Assembly (NCBI GenBank): GCA_029861865.1 | Contig: JAOTYL010000010.1 | Location: 62,001-126,000, forward strand | DNA: 64,000 nt | Source of the DNA: Myxococcales bacterium | Lineage (GTDB): Bacteria > Myxococcota_A > Polyangia > Polyangiales > Houyiibacteriaceae | Direction: 5' to 3' | In this document: positions 1 through 7,333 of the stretch, one piece after another | How the letters are laid out: the number at the start of each line of letters is the position of its first letter | Numbering within the stretch: position 1 is the first letter of the stretch | Notes under the pieces: generated by a model | What the model saw: only the letters and a program-made list of their open reading frames with translations | Database searches by the model: none | Told to the model about the DNA's origin: nothing | Program-made: the position numbers and the translations under genes

Positions 1-1
1 C

Positions 2-310
2 ATCGTGTACAGCGGAGACACCGGCCCCACCGACGAGCTCTGGAGCCACGTCAATGCGATCGATGATCTGCAGGCGCTCTTGATGGAAGTCGCGTTCCCG
101 AACGACGAAGCGGAGCTCGCGCACCGATCGCGGCATCACACTCCGATAACGCTCGAGACCGAGCTCGAGAAGTTGACGCACCGCGACGAACTTCCGATTC
201 TGCTCTATCACATCAAGCCGGTCTTCGAAGCCCAGGTGTTGCGTGAGCTTGCCCAGATCAGCGGTCGGAACCTGCAGATTCTCCAGCTCGGCGATGAATT
301 CCTGCTCTGA
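2..310 (+). CDS. MBL-fold hydrolase, class II cyclic-nucleotide phosphodiesterase-like (3' end only)
   Basis: The reading frame is open from the left edge, so only about 102 C-terminal residues are present and the true start lies outside the window. The visible part begins with SGDTGPTDELW, then VAFPNDEAELAHRSRHHTP. A DTGP segment followed by an EV(A/S)FPN stretch and a histidine-containing HxTP segment is the pattern of the class II 3',5'-cyclic-nucleotide phosphodiesterase branch of the metallo-beta-lactamase superfamily. The Asp would be a metal ligand; the N-terminal HxHxDH motif is not in the window. The product probably hydrolyses a cyclic nucleotide or related phosphodiester, but the substrate is inferred from family resemblance only. 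Confidence 0.7.
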   Translation: MVYSGDTGPTDELWSHVNAIDDLQALLMEVAFPNDEAELAHRSRHHTPITLETELEKLTHRDELPILLYHIKPVFEAQVLRELAQISGRNLQILQLGDEFLL

Positions 311-324
311 GCGCCGTTCCAGAC

Positions 325-353
325 TTGGCGTGATCGCGGGTTGCGGCTATCTT
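325..353 (+). promoter_or_regulatory. Sigma70-type promoter for the candidate RNA
   Basis: TTGGCG (325-330) and TATCTT (348-353) are separated by 17 bp, the optimal spacing. No large forward gene follows before the terminator at 682-715, so the likely product is an untranslated or barely translated transcript starting near position 360. Confidence 0.5.
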
Positions 354-359
354 AGGAGG

Positions 360-712
360 GTGAGTGGCGTTGCTCGAAAGAGGTACTCCCTTTTCGCAAT
401 GCGACTCGCCACCGATGGCGGTTGGGCGAAGTCCCCGCAATGGTGCGAACTTCAAAAAGGAGACTCGCTATCGTGAACCGGCCCTCGATATCCGTGGGTC
501 TAACCACCACAGAAGGCTCTGCGCGGTCTGGGCGTGGTGCCCAGAGACCCGAGAGCGCCGGCATCGCCGGGGGAGGAATGTGCATATGGACATCAGTAGT
601 AGAACCGAACTCTCACCGGAGGTGTGGACGAATTAGCCCACGGACCTAACTCCCCCACACCGGTGGGAGTTCACAGATAAGAGGGCTGGCGCCTGAGGGC
701 GCTGGCCCTTTT
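360..712 (+). ncRNA. Candidate structured non-coding RNA, family unknown
   Basis: This stretch of roughly 350 nt has no convincing large gene. It is bounded by a 17-bp-spaced promoter upstream and a GC hairpin with a T-run downstream. Several local hairpins can be read by eye: GCGTTGC with GCAATGC (366-372 region), CGCCA-CCGA-TGGCG near 408-421, CCGGC-ATC-GCCGG near 558-570, and a perfect 7-bp stem AACTCCC/GGGAGTT near 647-670. The length would suit RNase P RNA or tmRNA, but the RNase P core motif, the tmRNA TPsiC-like arm and an ALAA-ending tag were not found. 6S RNA is usually shorter, about 180-200 nt. GGA triplets recur in it, as in CsrA/RsmA-binding RNAs, but that is weak. A 16-codon ORF (586-636) with a well placed Shine-Dalgarno lies inside. 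Confidence 0.4.
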
Positions 713-715
713 TTA
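682..715 (+). terminator. Rho-independent terminator
   Basis: An imperfect GC-rich hairpin (GGGCTGGCGCC, TGA turn, GGGCGCTGGCCC) is followed directly by a run of six T. The T-run overlaps the stop codon of the convergent reverse-strand gene. Confidence 0.65.
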
Positions 716-1174
716 TGGAGACGGCGACCCGGCCGAGGCGGTCTCGTCGTACTGGATGACCCTCCGCGCGATGAATCGGACGATCACGTAGAGCAAGAAC
801 CCCACAGGGCTCACCAGGAGCGTTGCCAGCAGGCACGGGATCACCAGCAGGTGCGGAATGTTTAGACGCGCTGCGTCACGCGACTCCCAGGCGCCGATGA
901 AGAGATCGAAGATCAGGTAGTGAATCCAGCCGGCGACGACGAGATGGGGCGCCGTAAACGCGGTCATCACACCGTAAAGCGACGTCATGTCGATGTTTTC
1001 TCTAGAGGCACCGTAGCCGAAGAGCATGTAGGCGTAGATGGGTGTCAGGAGCAGAACCACCGCGGGCCCATGCACCAAAAGCTGCGTCCAACGCCACCGA
1101 GGCGCGGCGACCAGGAGTAGCCAGAACGGAAGAACCACATAATTAGCGGTTTTGAAGAGGATCTCGAGAGGCAT
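713..1174 (-). CDS. ABA4-like (DUF4281) integral membrane protein
   Basis: The 153-residue product starts MPLEILFKTANYVVLP and is almost wholly hydrophobic, with about four membrane segments. The middle has HLVVAGWIHYLIFDLFIGAW, the conserved core of the ABA4-like/DUF4281 family. Plant members are linked to neoxanthin synthesis, but bacterial members are uncharacterised, so no reaction is claimed. The frame is open further upstream, to about 1441, but that extension runs into the divergent lipoprotein gene and has no membrane-protein character; the ATG at 1174 is where the family homology begins. The gene is divergent from the lipoprotein cluster and convergent with the candidate RNA. Confidence 0.7.
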   Translation of the reverse strand: MPLEILFKTANYVVLPFWLLLVAAPRWRWTQLLVHGPAVVLLLTPIYAYMLFGYGASRENIDMTSLYGVMTAFTAPHLVVAGWIHYLIFDLFIGAWESRDAARLNIPHLLVIPCLLATLLVSPVGFLLYVIVRFIARRVIQYDETASAGSPSP

Positions 1175-1273
1175 GAGCAGGTCTTTTAGCCGATCGCTTG
1201 GGAATTGAGGGGACGGTTTCGCCCACGACTTGCGTGGTTGTGAGAAATAGTTAATTGAATTTGGGTCAATTGG

Positions 1274-1329
1274 CGAGACAAGCCCGTGTCTCGGCCCCAT
1301 ACCCTTATCTGCGAGAGGCATACGTATGC
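1274..1329 (+). promoter_or_regulatory. Hairpin and palindrome at the 5' end of the lipoprotein cluster
   Basis: A perfect 7-bp inverted repeat CGAGACA-AGCCCG-TGTCTCG spans 1274-1293. A 12-bp palindrome GCATACGTATGC spans 1318-1329 and covers the start codon at 1326. They lie between divergent genes and could be operator or mRNA-level control elements; no regulator is identified. Confidence 0.3.
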
Positions 1330-3101
1330 GGAGAATGGATTGGTTTGTGCTCACCTGCGCGGTGGCACTGGTTGCGAGTGCGTGCGGCGAGAGCTCGAGC
1401 GACGGCGACATCACACCGAGCGATTGCAACTTCGACAGCACCTTCGCTGCGATTCAAACGACGATCTTCGAAGGCGAAGGCTGTGCAAACAACGCGTGTC
1501 ACGGCGCAAGCTTCGAATCGGCCGGCGGCCTTGATCTCCGTGCAGGCGCCTCGTTCAACTCGCTCGTGCGGGTGAACAGCCGCGTCAGCCCCGACATCAA
1601 GCGCGTACTCCCCGGCGACCAAGCGCTGAGCCTTCTGTACCGGAAGCTCTACGAGACCGACGAAGAGCTCAAGAACGCAGGGCTCGGCGGCGCGATGCCA
1701 TCGGGTCTCCCGCGCTTGTCCGACGACAAGATCGAAGCGGTGTTGTTGTGGACGCGTGCGGGCGCTCCGGAGGTCGGAATCGTCAAAGGCACACTCAACC
1801 TCCTCGGGTGTGAAGGGAACTTCGAAGCCGACCCCAACAAGATCAATCCTTTGCCCGCCCCCGCGGCCGGTGAAGGAGTGCAGGTTTACGCCGGCGGTTG
1901 GGCGCTCGGCGCAGAGGCAGAAGACGAGGTTTGCTACGCGACCTATTACGATTTCAGCGATTCGGTTCCGCCCGAGTATCATGTGGACTGCGACGAGTTT
2001 GGCGAGGGGCGCAAGTGCTTTGCGTTCGGCCGAAACGAGCTCGCCCAGGACGGGCAGTCGCACCACAGCATTATCACGGTGTACACCCCCGAGTCCGATC
2101 CGAACGGTGGCGATTGGGGTCCGTGGGCTTGCCTCGGCGGCGCCACCGATGGCCAAGCTTGCGACCCGACCGATCAAGGGGCGTGCGGCGCGCGATCGGC
2201 GTGCACCACCCCAGTTCGGACTTCGGTCGCCTGCATAGGCTATCGACACGCTCCAGATGACTTCGCGGATTTCGGGGCCGGCGCGGTCGGCGGTGTGTCG
2301 GGGACGCGGGTTGGGCTTTCGGGCGCGCAGGAGTCGACCTTCATCGACCAGCCGCAAGAGGGGGTCTATTCACGGCTTCCATTGCAGGGCTTCGTGGCCT
2401 GGAACAGTCACGGCTTCAATCTCACCACCAAGGAGACGAGCATCGAGCAATGGGTCAACCTGGACTTCGTTCCGGAACAAGGCCGCAACTGGCTTCGCCG
2501 GCAGATCTTCGAAGCTGAGGAGATCTTCGCCATGTCGACTATTCCCCCGTTTGAGAAGCGCGAGGTCTGCATGACCTTCGATCTCCCGCAGTACAGCCGA
2601 TTGATGGATCTCAGTTCACACATGCATCAAAAGGGCGAGCTCTTCCGAATCTGGCTTCCACCCCATCAGCCATGCCAAGGCTCCGAGGGGTGCGTAGCGC
2701 CGCAAGACCCCGCCGATTACGAGAGCCCACTCTACGACGACCCGCTCTACATCTATTACGACCCGCCGCTCGAGTACGATGGGGCAGACGTTTCAGAACG
2801 CACCTTCAAGGCCTGCGCCCGCTACGACAACGGCGCTGACGATCCGTCCGAGGTGAAGCGCGAGTCCACCAAGCCCAACACACCGACCTGTAACCTGCTG
2901 CCATTCGCGCATTGCGGCTGTAACGCGCAGGACATTGCCTGCTTCGGCGGGCCCGATCAAGGCATGTTGTGCGGCGGCGACGACTCGGTTTGTAGCGGCG
3001 AAGGCATTTGCGACGCCTGCCCCGTCTGGGGAGGGATCACCACCGACGACGAGATGTTCATCCCGTTGGGGTCTTACTTCGTCCAACCTCCCGCGCCCTA
3101 G
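1326..3101 (+). CDS. Lipoprotein with CX4CH motif and copper type II monooxygenase-like domain (copy 1)
   Basis: The 591-residue product has a signal peptide ending in a lipobox (VASAC, Cys20), so it should be a lipid-anchored exported protein. Residues 53-59 read CANNACH, a CX4CH variant of the haem c attachment motif, followed by GGLDLRAG, typical of single-haem domains in myxobacteria and planctomycetes. Further on, HH246-247 (QSHHSI), His362 (NSHGFN), the HMH pair 432/434 (SSHMHQKG) and Met577 (TTDDEMF) reproduce in order the ligands of copper type II ascorbate-dependent monooxygenases such as PHM: His-His, His, HxH, Met. The many cysteines suggest disulfides. It is 57 bp upstream of a full-length paralogue, so a tandem duplication. 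Substrate is unknown. A redox or oxygenase role is inferred from the ligands, which may not all be functional. Confidence 0.7.
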   Translation: MRRMDWFVLTCAVALVASACGESSSDGDITPSDCNFDSTFAAIQTTIFEGEGCANNACHGASFESAGGLDLRAGASFNSLVRVNSRVSPDIKRVLPGDQALSLLYRKLYETDEELKNAGLGGAMPSGLPRLSDDKIEAVLLWTRAGAPEVGIVKGTLNLLGCEGNFEADPNKINPLPAPAAGEGVQVYAGGWALGAEAEDEVCYATYYDFSDSVPPEYHVDCDEFGEGRKCFAFGRNELAQDGQSHHSIITVYTPESDPNGGDWGPWACLGGATDGQACDPTDQGACGARSACTTPVRTSVACIGYRHAPDDFADFGAGAVGGVSGTRVGLSGAQESTFIDQPQEGVYSRLPLQGFVAWNSHGFNLTTKETSIEQWVNLDFVPEQGRNWLRRQIFEAEEIFAMSTIPPFEKREVCMTFDLPQYSRLMDLSSHMHQKGELFRIWLPPHQPCQGSEGCVAPQDPADYESPLYDDPLYIYYDPPLEYDGADVSERTFKACARYDNGADDPSEVKRESTKPNTPTCNLLPFAHCGCNAQDIACFGGPDQGMLCGGDDSVCSGEGICDACPVWGGITTDDEMFIPLGSYFVQPPAP

Positions 3102-3158
3102 ATCAATCAGCCACAATTTGGCCCTCTCTTTTCCCCGCTCAACAGCCAGGAGCCCCAC

Positions 3159-4982
3159 ATGAAGCCCGTTCGAGTCTTGTTCCTCGCGATCAGCACATTG
3201 GCTGTCGCGGGATGTGGTACCAACACCGACGAAGATGCTCAAAAATGCGATGTCAACAGCACGTTTGCTCAAATCCAAGAGCAGGTCTTCGAAGCAAGAG
3301 GCTGTACCGAATCGAATTGCCACGGCGACTCCCCGCAGTCCGGTTTGGATCTCCGTGCGGATGTTGCGTACGAAAACCTGATCAACGTCGTCGGCGTAGC
3401 AGGATCGGGAGACTTGAAACTCGTCTCTCCGCTCGAAGAGGAGCTGAGCGTCCTCTATCTCAAAGTCCGGGCCAAAGCCGACGGGAGCAGTCTTAGCGCG
3501 CAAGGCATCGGGGGCGGCGCCATGCCAGTGGGTGGCGACGTGTTGAGCGACGACGATCTCGGATTGCTGCGGGCATGGATCCGAGGCGGCGCTCCCGAGA
3601 CCGGGATCGTCAAGGGCTCTGAGGAGTTTGCCACATGCGCGCTCGAAGGTGAGATCGTCCCCAACAAAATCCAGCCGCTCGCTCCGCCTGCCGCCGACGA
3701 GGGTGTGCAATTCTACTCCGGCGCATGGCCAGTCCCCGCCCAAGGCGAGGGCGAAGTCTGCTTCGTCAGCTACTACGACTACTCAGACAGCATTCCCGAG
3801 GGCCTGAAGGTTCCTTGCAAAGACGCCCAAGGGGGGCCCGACCGGGACTGCTTCGCTTACAACGAAATTCTGCTCGCACAAGACCCGCAATCCCACCACA
3901 GCATCGTCGAGTTCTACGTGCCACCTCAGGGCAAGGAGGCTCAGTGGGATCCGACGAACGGCGCCGAATGGAAGAACTGGGTCTGCCTAGGTGGAGAAAG
4001 TGACGGCGCGTCGTGCACGCCAGGGTCCGACGAATGCGGGGATCGAAGTCAGTGCGTGACGGCCCCGATTACGACCGTCGCCTGCATCATTTACGGGAAT
4101 GGCCCGGACGAGCTCGGAACGCCTTTGGGGTTATTCGGCATCGCCCAGGAGCGGCAGAATATCGCTACGGCGCAGGAAGCCACGTTCCGCGAGCGTTACC
4201 CGACCGATGTGTACTCCCTAATTCCGGTCCAGGGCTTCATCGTTTGGGACAGCCACGCGTTCAACCTCACGGAGAGCGACACGACGGTCGAACAGTGGAT
4301 GAACGTCGAGTTTGCGGCTCCGGAAGCGCAGGTTTACGAGCGTCGGCAGATCTTCGACGCAGGTGATATCTTCAGCATGGGTATGATCGAAGCGTTCACC
4401 TCGAACGAAGTCTGCACGAGCTATACGATCCCCCAGCATGCGCGTTTGCTCACGTTGAGCACGCACACCCACCGCTACGGCAAGCGATTCCGCGTTTGGT
4501 ATCCGCCCAACGACAGCTGTGCGCCTGGCCCCGACTGCCTTCCCGAGGAGCGCGATCCGGACTACATCAGCCGCGATTACGCCGACCCTCTCTATCAGCG
4601 CTTCTTCGAGCCAGACTTACCTGTCTATGACAGCCCCGACCCGCGTGAGCGTACATTCAAATACTGCTCGCTCTGGGACAACGGTGAAACCAATCCCGAA
4701 GAGGTTCGTCGCGAGTCGACGAAGCCCGATGCAGAGACCTGCGATTTCGTCGCGGCCTTTCGTGGCTTCGCGGCGGGGGCCGGATTCGAGGTTTTCGCTT
4801 GCGGTTGCGCGCCCGAAGAGCGTTCGTGCTTTGGGGGCCCCAACCAAGGGATGGCCTGCAACGGCGACGACTCGCTTTGTGGCGATGGCGGCATCTGCGA
4901 CGCCTGCCCGACCGGAGGCGGGGTCACCACCGAGGAAGATATGTTCATTCTTCTCGGGTCCTACTTCGTTCAGGCACCTTGA
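3159..4982 (+). CDS. Lipoprotein with CX4CH motif and copper type II monooxygenase-like domain (copy 2)
   Basis: This 607-residue paralogue of the gene upstream shares its whole architecture. There is a signal peptide with lipobox AVAGC (Cys19), a CTESNCH (CX4CH) motif at residues 49-55 followed by SGLDLRAD, then SHHSIVEF, WDSHAFNL, LSTHTHRYGKRF and a C-terminal TTEEDMF segment. The full run of histidines and the final methionine expected for the two copper sites is conserved between copies, which argues that they matter. The C-terminal CFGGPNQGMACNGDDSLC stretch is also shared. Both probably act in the periplasm or at the outer membrane. Divergence between copies is greatest in the spacer segments. 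The substrate cannot be deduced. Confidence 0.7.
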   Translation: MKPVRVLFLAISTLAVAGCGTNTDEDAQKCDVNSTFAQIQEQVFEARGCTESNCHGDSPQSGLDLRADVAYENLINVVGVAGSGDLKLVSPLEEELSVLYLKVRAKADGSSLSAQGIGGGAMPVGGDVLSDDDLGLLRAWIRGGAPETGIVKGSEEFATCALEGEIVPNKIQPLAPPAADEGVQFYSGAWPVPAQGEGEVCFVSYYDYSDSIPEGLKVPCKDAQGGPDRDCFAYNEILLAQDPQSHHSIVEFYVPPQGKEAQWDPTNGAEWKNWVCLGGESDGASCTPGSDECGDRSQCVTAPITTVACIIYGNGPDELGTPLGLFGIAQERQNIATAQEATFRERYPTDVYSLIPVQGFIVWDSHAFNLTESDTTVEQWMNVEFAAPEAQVYERRQIFDAGDIFSMGMIEAFTSNEVCTSYTIPQHARLLTLSTHTHRYGKRFRVWYPPNDSCAPGPDCLPEERDPDYISRDYADPLYQRFFEPDLPVYDSPDPRERTFKYCSLWDNGETNPEEVRRESTKPDAETCDFVAAFRGFAAGAGFEVFACGCAPEERSCFGGPNQGMACNGDDSLCGDGGICDACPTGGGVTTEEDMFILLGSYFVQAP

Positions 4983-5042
4983 GGGCACGAACCCCGACAA
5001 ACAAACTGGCCTAGGACCACGGAGTGAGTTACATGGCCCGCG

Positions 5043-5570
5043 ATGGCTCGCTACGACGCCTACAATTCCGAATGTTTGGTTTTTTCCTTCAAGGATGGGC
5101 TCCTGGCGCGACTCGCCCACGACCTCAAGATGCAAGTCGAACGGTTCTCGATCGAAGTCGACGACGAGTCTCGAAAGATCCAGGCGACGTTCGACCCGAG
5201 CAGCCTCCAAGTGGTTTGCGCCCAGATCGACGGGCAAGACGATGCGTCGGCTCTGAGCAATGGCGACAAGAAGAAGATCCACGAAAACATCACGAAGGAT
5301 GTCTTACGAGCACACAAACATCCGGAGATCCGGTTCGACTCGACCGAGGTCGTCTCTCGGGGCGAGGGCTTTACGGTCGAGGGCCAGCTTCAGCTCTACG
5401 GGTGCTCCCGCGCCATCCAGCTCGAAGTTCGTCCCGTCGGGGGCCGGTGGGTGACCGAGGTCACGATTCACCAACCGGACTTCGGCATCAAACCGTACAC
5501 GGCGGCACTTGGCGCGCTGAGGATCAAGCCCGACGTGCGGGTTCGGGTCAGCGTGCCGCGCGAAGGCTAA
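5043..5570 (+). CDS. YceI-family protein
   Basis: The 175-residue product has the YceI pattern: an N-terminal stretch ending FKDGLLARLAHDLKMQ, a central ITKDVLRAHKHPEIRFDSTEV and a C-terminal HQPDFGIKPYTAALGALRIKPDV. YceI proteins are lipocalin-like beta barrels that bind polyprenoid or amphiphilic ligands. Many are periplasmic, but no signal peptide is visible here, so this copy may be cytoplasmic. It starts at ATG 5043, 60 bp after the second copper/haem lipoprotein, and is probably cotranscribed with it. YceI proteins often neighbour redox genes, which fits, but the ligand is unknown. Confidence 0.8.
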   Translation: MARYDAYNSECLVFSFKDGLLARLAHDLKMQVERFSIEVDDESRKIQATFDPSSLQVVCAQIDGQDDASALSNGDKKKIHENITKDVLRAHKHPEIRFDSTEVVSRGEGFTVEGQLQLYGCSRAIQLEVRPVGGRWVTEVTIHQPDFGIKPYTAALGALRIKPDVRVRVSVPREG

Positions 5571-5602
5571 CTCGGGTGCCGCCTACTCGTACGAGGACTG
5601 AC

Positions 5603-6190
5603 ATGTTGGGTCGATTGATAATCGCGGCGAACGTTTGGCTCGTCGTCGGGTGCGGAAGCAGCGTCCAGAGCGATCCCGGTCCGCTCGTCGACAACACGCA
5701 ATGGCGGCAAACCGTCGAGGGCGAGGAGTTTTTCGGCATGCCTCCGGAAGGCGCGACATGTCCCCCGCCGGAGGGTGACTGTCCGGACTTCGAGACCGAC
5801 GAATGTGTCGACGTCCCTCAGACGTGCAAGGTGTCGTTCGTCGCCGAGTGCTTGGCACCCTTCACCGTGTTGGCGGTCTACACCGAGTCTTGTAACTGGA
5901 TCACCCTCGAGCAGCCTTCGCTGCGCCCGGTCCGAGCGGGCGACGAGATCGAGGTCCGTGCTTTTCATTTTGTTTTGACTGCGCCGTTCAACGCTGAGGC
6001 GCGGATCAGCCTGACGCTCGGCGACGAGATGATCTTCGATGAGACCGTGCAGATCCCTCAGATCGACGGCCGCCCGCTCGATGGCACGTGGACTGCTACC
6101 CGAGACTTCGAGGCGGGAACTCCGATGCTCTTCCACGTGAATAACCACGGCGCCAACGAGTATCTGCTCATAGAGGTCAACGTCCTTTAG
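5603..6190 (+). CDS. Small lipoprotein of unknown function
   Basis: Starting at ATG 5603, the product is 195 residues with the signal peptide MLGRLIIAANVWLVVGCGSS, a lipobox ending at Cys17. The mature part contains a cysteine-rich segment (CPPPEGDCPDFETDECVDVPQTC) and then a beta-rich region with no recognised domain, ending HVNNHGANEYLLIEVNVL. The reading frame is open far upstream, to about 5024, but that portion overlaps the YceI gene and has no signal peptide, so the internal start is chosen. It closes the four-gene forward cluster of exported proteins and may be an accessory subunit. It ends 3 bp before the convergent ychF. Confidence 0.65.
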   Translation: MLGRLIIAANVWLVVGCGSSVQSDPGPLVDNTQWRQTVEGEEFFGMPPEGATCPPPEGDCPDFETDECVDVPQTCKVSFVAECLAPFTVLAVYTESCNWITLEQPSLRPVRAGDEIEVRAFHFVLTAPFNAEARISLTLGDEMIFDETVQIPQIDGRPLDGTWTATRDFEAGTPMLFHVNNHGANEYLLIEVNVL

Positions 6191-6193
6191 GCG

Positions 6194-7297
6194 CTACACG
6201 TTGAAGCGGAAGTGCATGATGTCGCCATCTTGCACGACGTAGTCTTTCCCCTCGACCGCCAGCTTGCCCGCTGCCTTGACCGCTGGCTCCGAACCGAGCT
6301 CAAAAAGGTCGTCGCACTTCATGACCTCTGCGCGAATGAATCCACGCTCGAAGTCGGTGTGGATCTTGCCGGCAGCCTGGGGCGCCCTGGTGCCTCGGTC
6401 GATGGTCCAGGCATGAACCTCAGGCTCTCCAACGGTGAAAAACGTGATGAGATCCAACGCGCCATACCCGGTGCGGATGACTTTGTGAAGCCCTGGCTCA
6501 TCGAGCCCCAGCGACTCGACGAACTCTGCGCGCTCTTCTTTGGGGAGCTGCATGATCTCGGACTCGATCGCTGCGCTGATCACCACGACGGGAATCCCGC
6601 GCTCTTCACCGAGCCTGCGAACCTGCGCGACGAGGGGGTCTTGGTCGACATTCGCGAGTTGGTCGTCCTTCACGTTCGCTACGAAGAAAGAGGGTTTGTC
6701 GGTCAGCAGAAACATGTCCCGGCGGATCTGCTCTTCGTCCTCGTCCGCGGTTTCGACCGTTGCTGCGGGCTTGCCCTGGTCGAGCAGGGCTTCGAGCCTC
6801 CTACAAAAAACGACCGCCTTCTTTTCGAATGGGTCCTGGCCCTTGGCGGCGCGTTCGGCTCTGTCGAGCCTCCGTTGCACCGTCTCGAGGTCCTTCAAGA
6901 TCAGCTCGGTTTCGATCGTCTCGATATCCGCGATCGGATCGACCCGGTTGTCGACGTGCACGATGTTCTCGTCCTCGAAGCAACGGACCACGTGGGCGAC
7001 TGCGTCCGCCTCCCGGATGTTGCTCAAGAAGGCATTGCCCTTACCCTCGCCCTTCGAGGCGCCCTTTACCAATCCCGCAATGTCGACGAACTCGACCGTC
7101 GCCGGCACGACCTTCTTCGGCGCGTAGAGCGCGACCAACTTGTCGAAGCGCGGGTCCGGTACCGGGACGACCCCGACGTTTGGGTCGATCGTGCAAAAGG
7201 CGTAGTTTGCGGCCTCGGCTTCTTTTTCGGAAAGCGCGCTGAAAAGGGTCGATTTCCCGACATTGGGAAGGCCGACGATGCCAACCGACAAAGCCAT
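6194..7297 (-). CDS. ychF: Redox-responsive ATPase YchF (Obg-like)
   Basis: The 367 residues match the usual length of this conserved Obg-family P-loop NTPase. The P-loop GLPNVGKS is near residues 9-16, then FVDIAGLVKGASKGEGKGNAFL (G3/switch region), a coiled-coil insertion with QRRLDRAERAAKGQD, and a C-terminal TGS domain (FFTVGEPEVHAWTIDRGT, then FERGFIRAEVM). YchF hydrolyses ATP rather than GTP, binds ribosomes and negatively regulates oxidative stress responses in E. coli. It is cytoplasmic and normally a single copy. It appears monocistronic here, with convergent neighbours on its 3' side. Confidence 0.95.
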   Translation of the reverse strand: MALSVGIVGLPNVGKSTLFSALSEKEAEAANYAFCTIDPNVGVVPVPDPRFDKLVALYAPKKVVPATVEFVDIAGLVKGASKGEGKGNAFLSNIREADAVAHVVRCFEDENIVHVDNRVDPIADIETIETELILKDLETVQRRLDRAERAAKGQDPFEKKAVVFCRRLEALLDQGKPAATVETADEDEEQIRRDMFLLTDKPSFFVANVKDDQLANVDQDPLVAQVRRLGEERGIPVVVISAAIESEIMQLPKEERAEFVESLGLDEPGLHKVIRTGYGALDLITFFTVGEPEVHAWTIDRGTRAPQAAGKIHTDFERGFIRAEVMKCDDLFELGSEPAVKAAGKLAVEGKDYVVQDGDIMHFRFNV

Positions 7298-7333
7298 GGC
7301 CCGTGCTTAGCGCGTGCCTGCGTCGACGGCCAC

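Noticed and set aside
360-712. tmRNA or RNase P RNA
   Set aside because: No ALAA-type tag, TPsiC-like arm or RNase P core motif was found, though a covariance search could overturn this.
1434-1530. Claim of a confirmed c-type haem in the first copper lipoprotein
   Set aside because: The spacing is CX4CH rather than CX2CH; such motifs can bind haem but may also be disulfides, so haem is left as a possibility.
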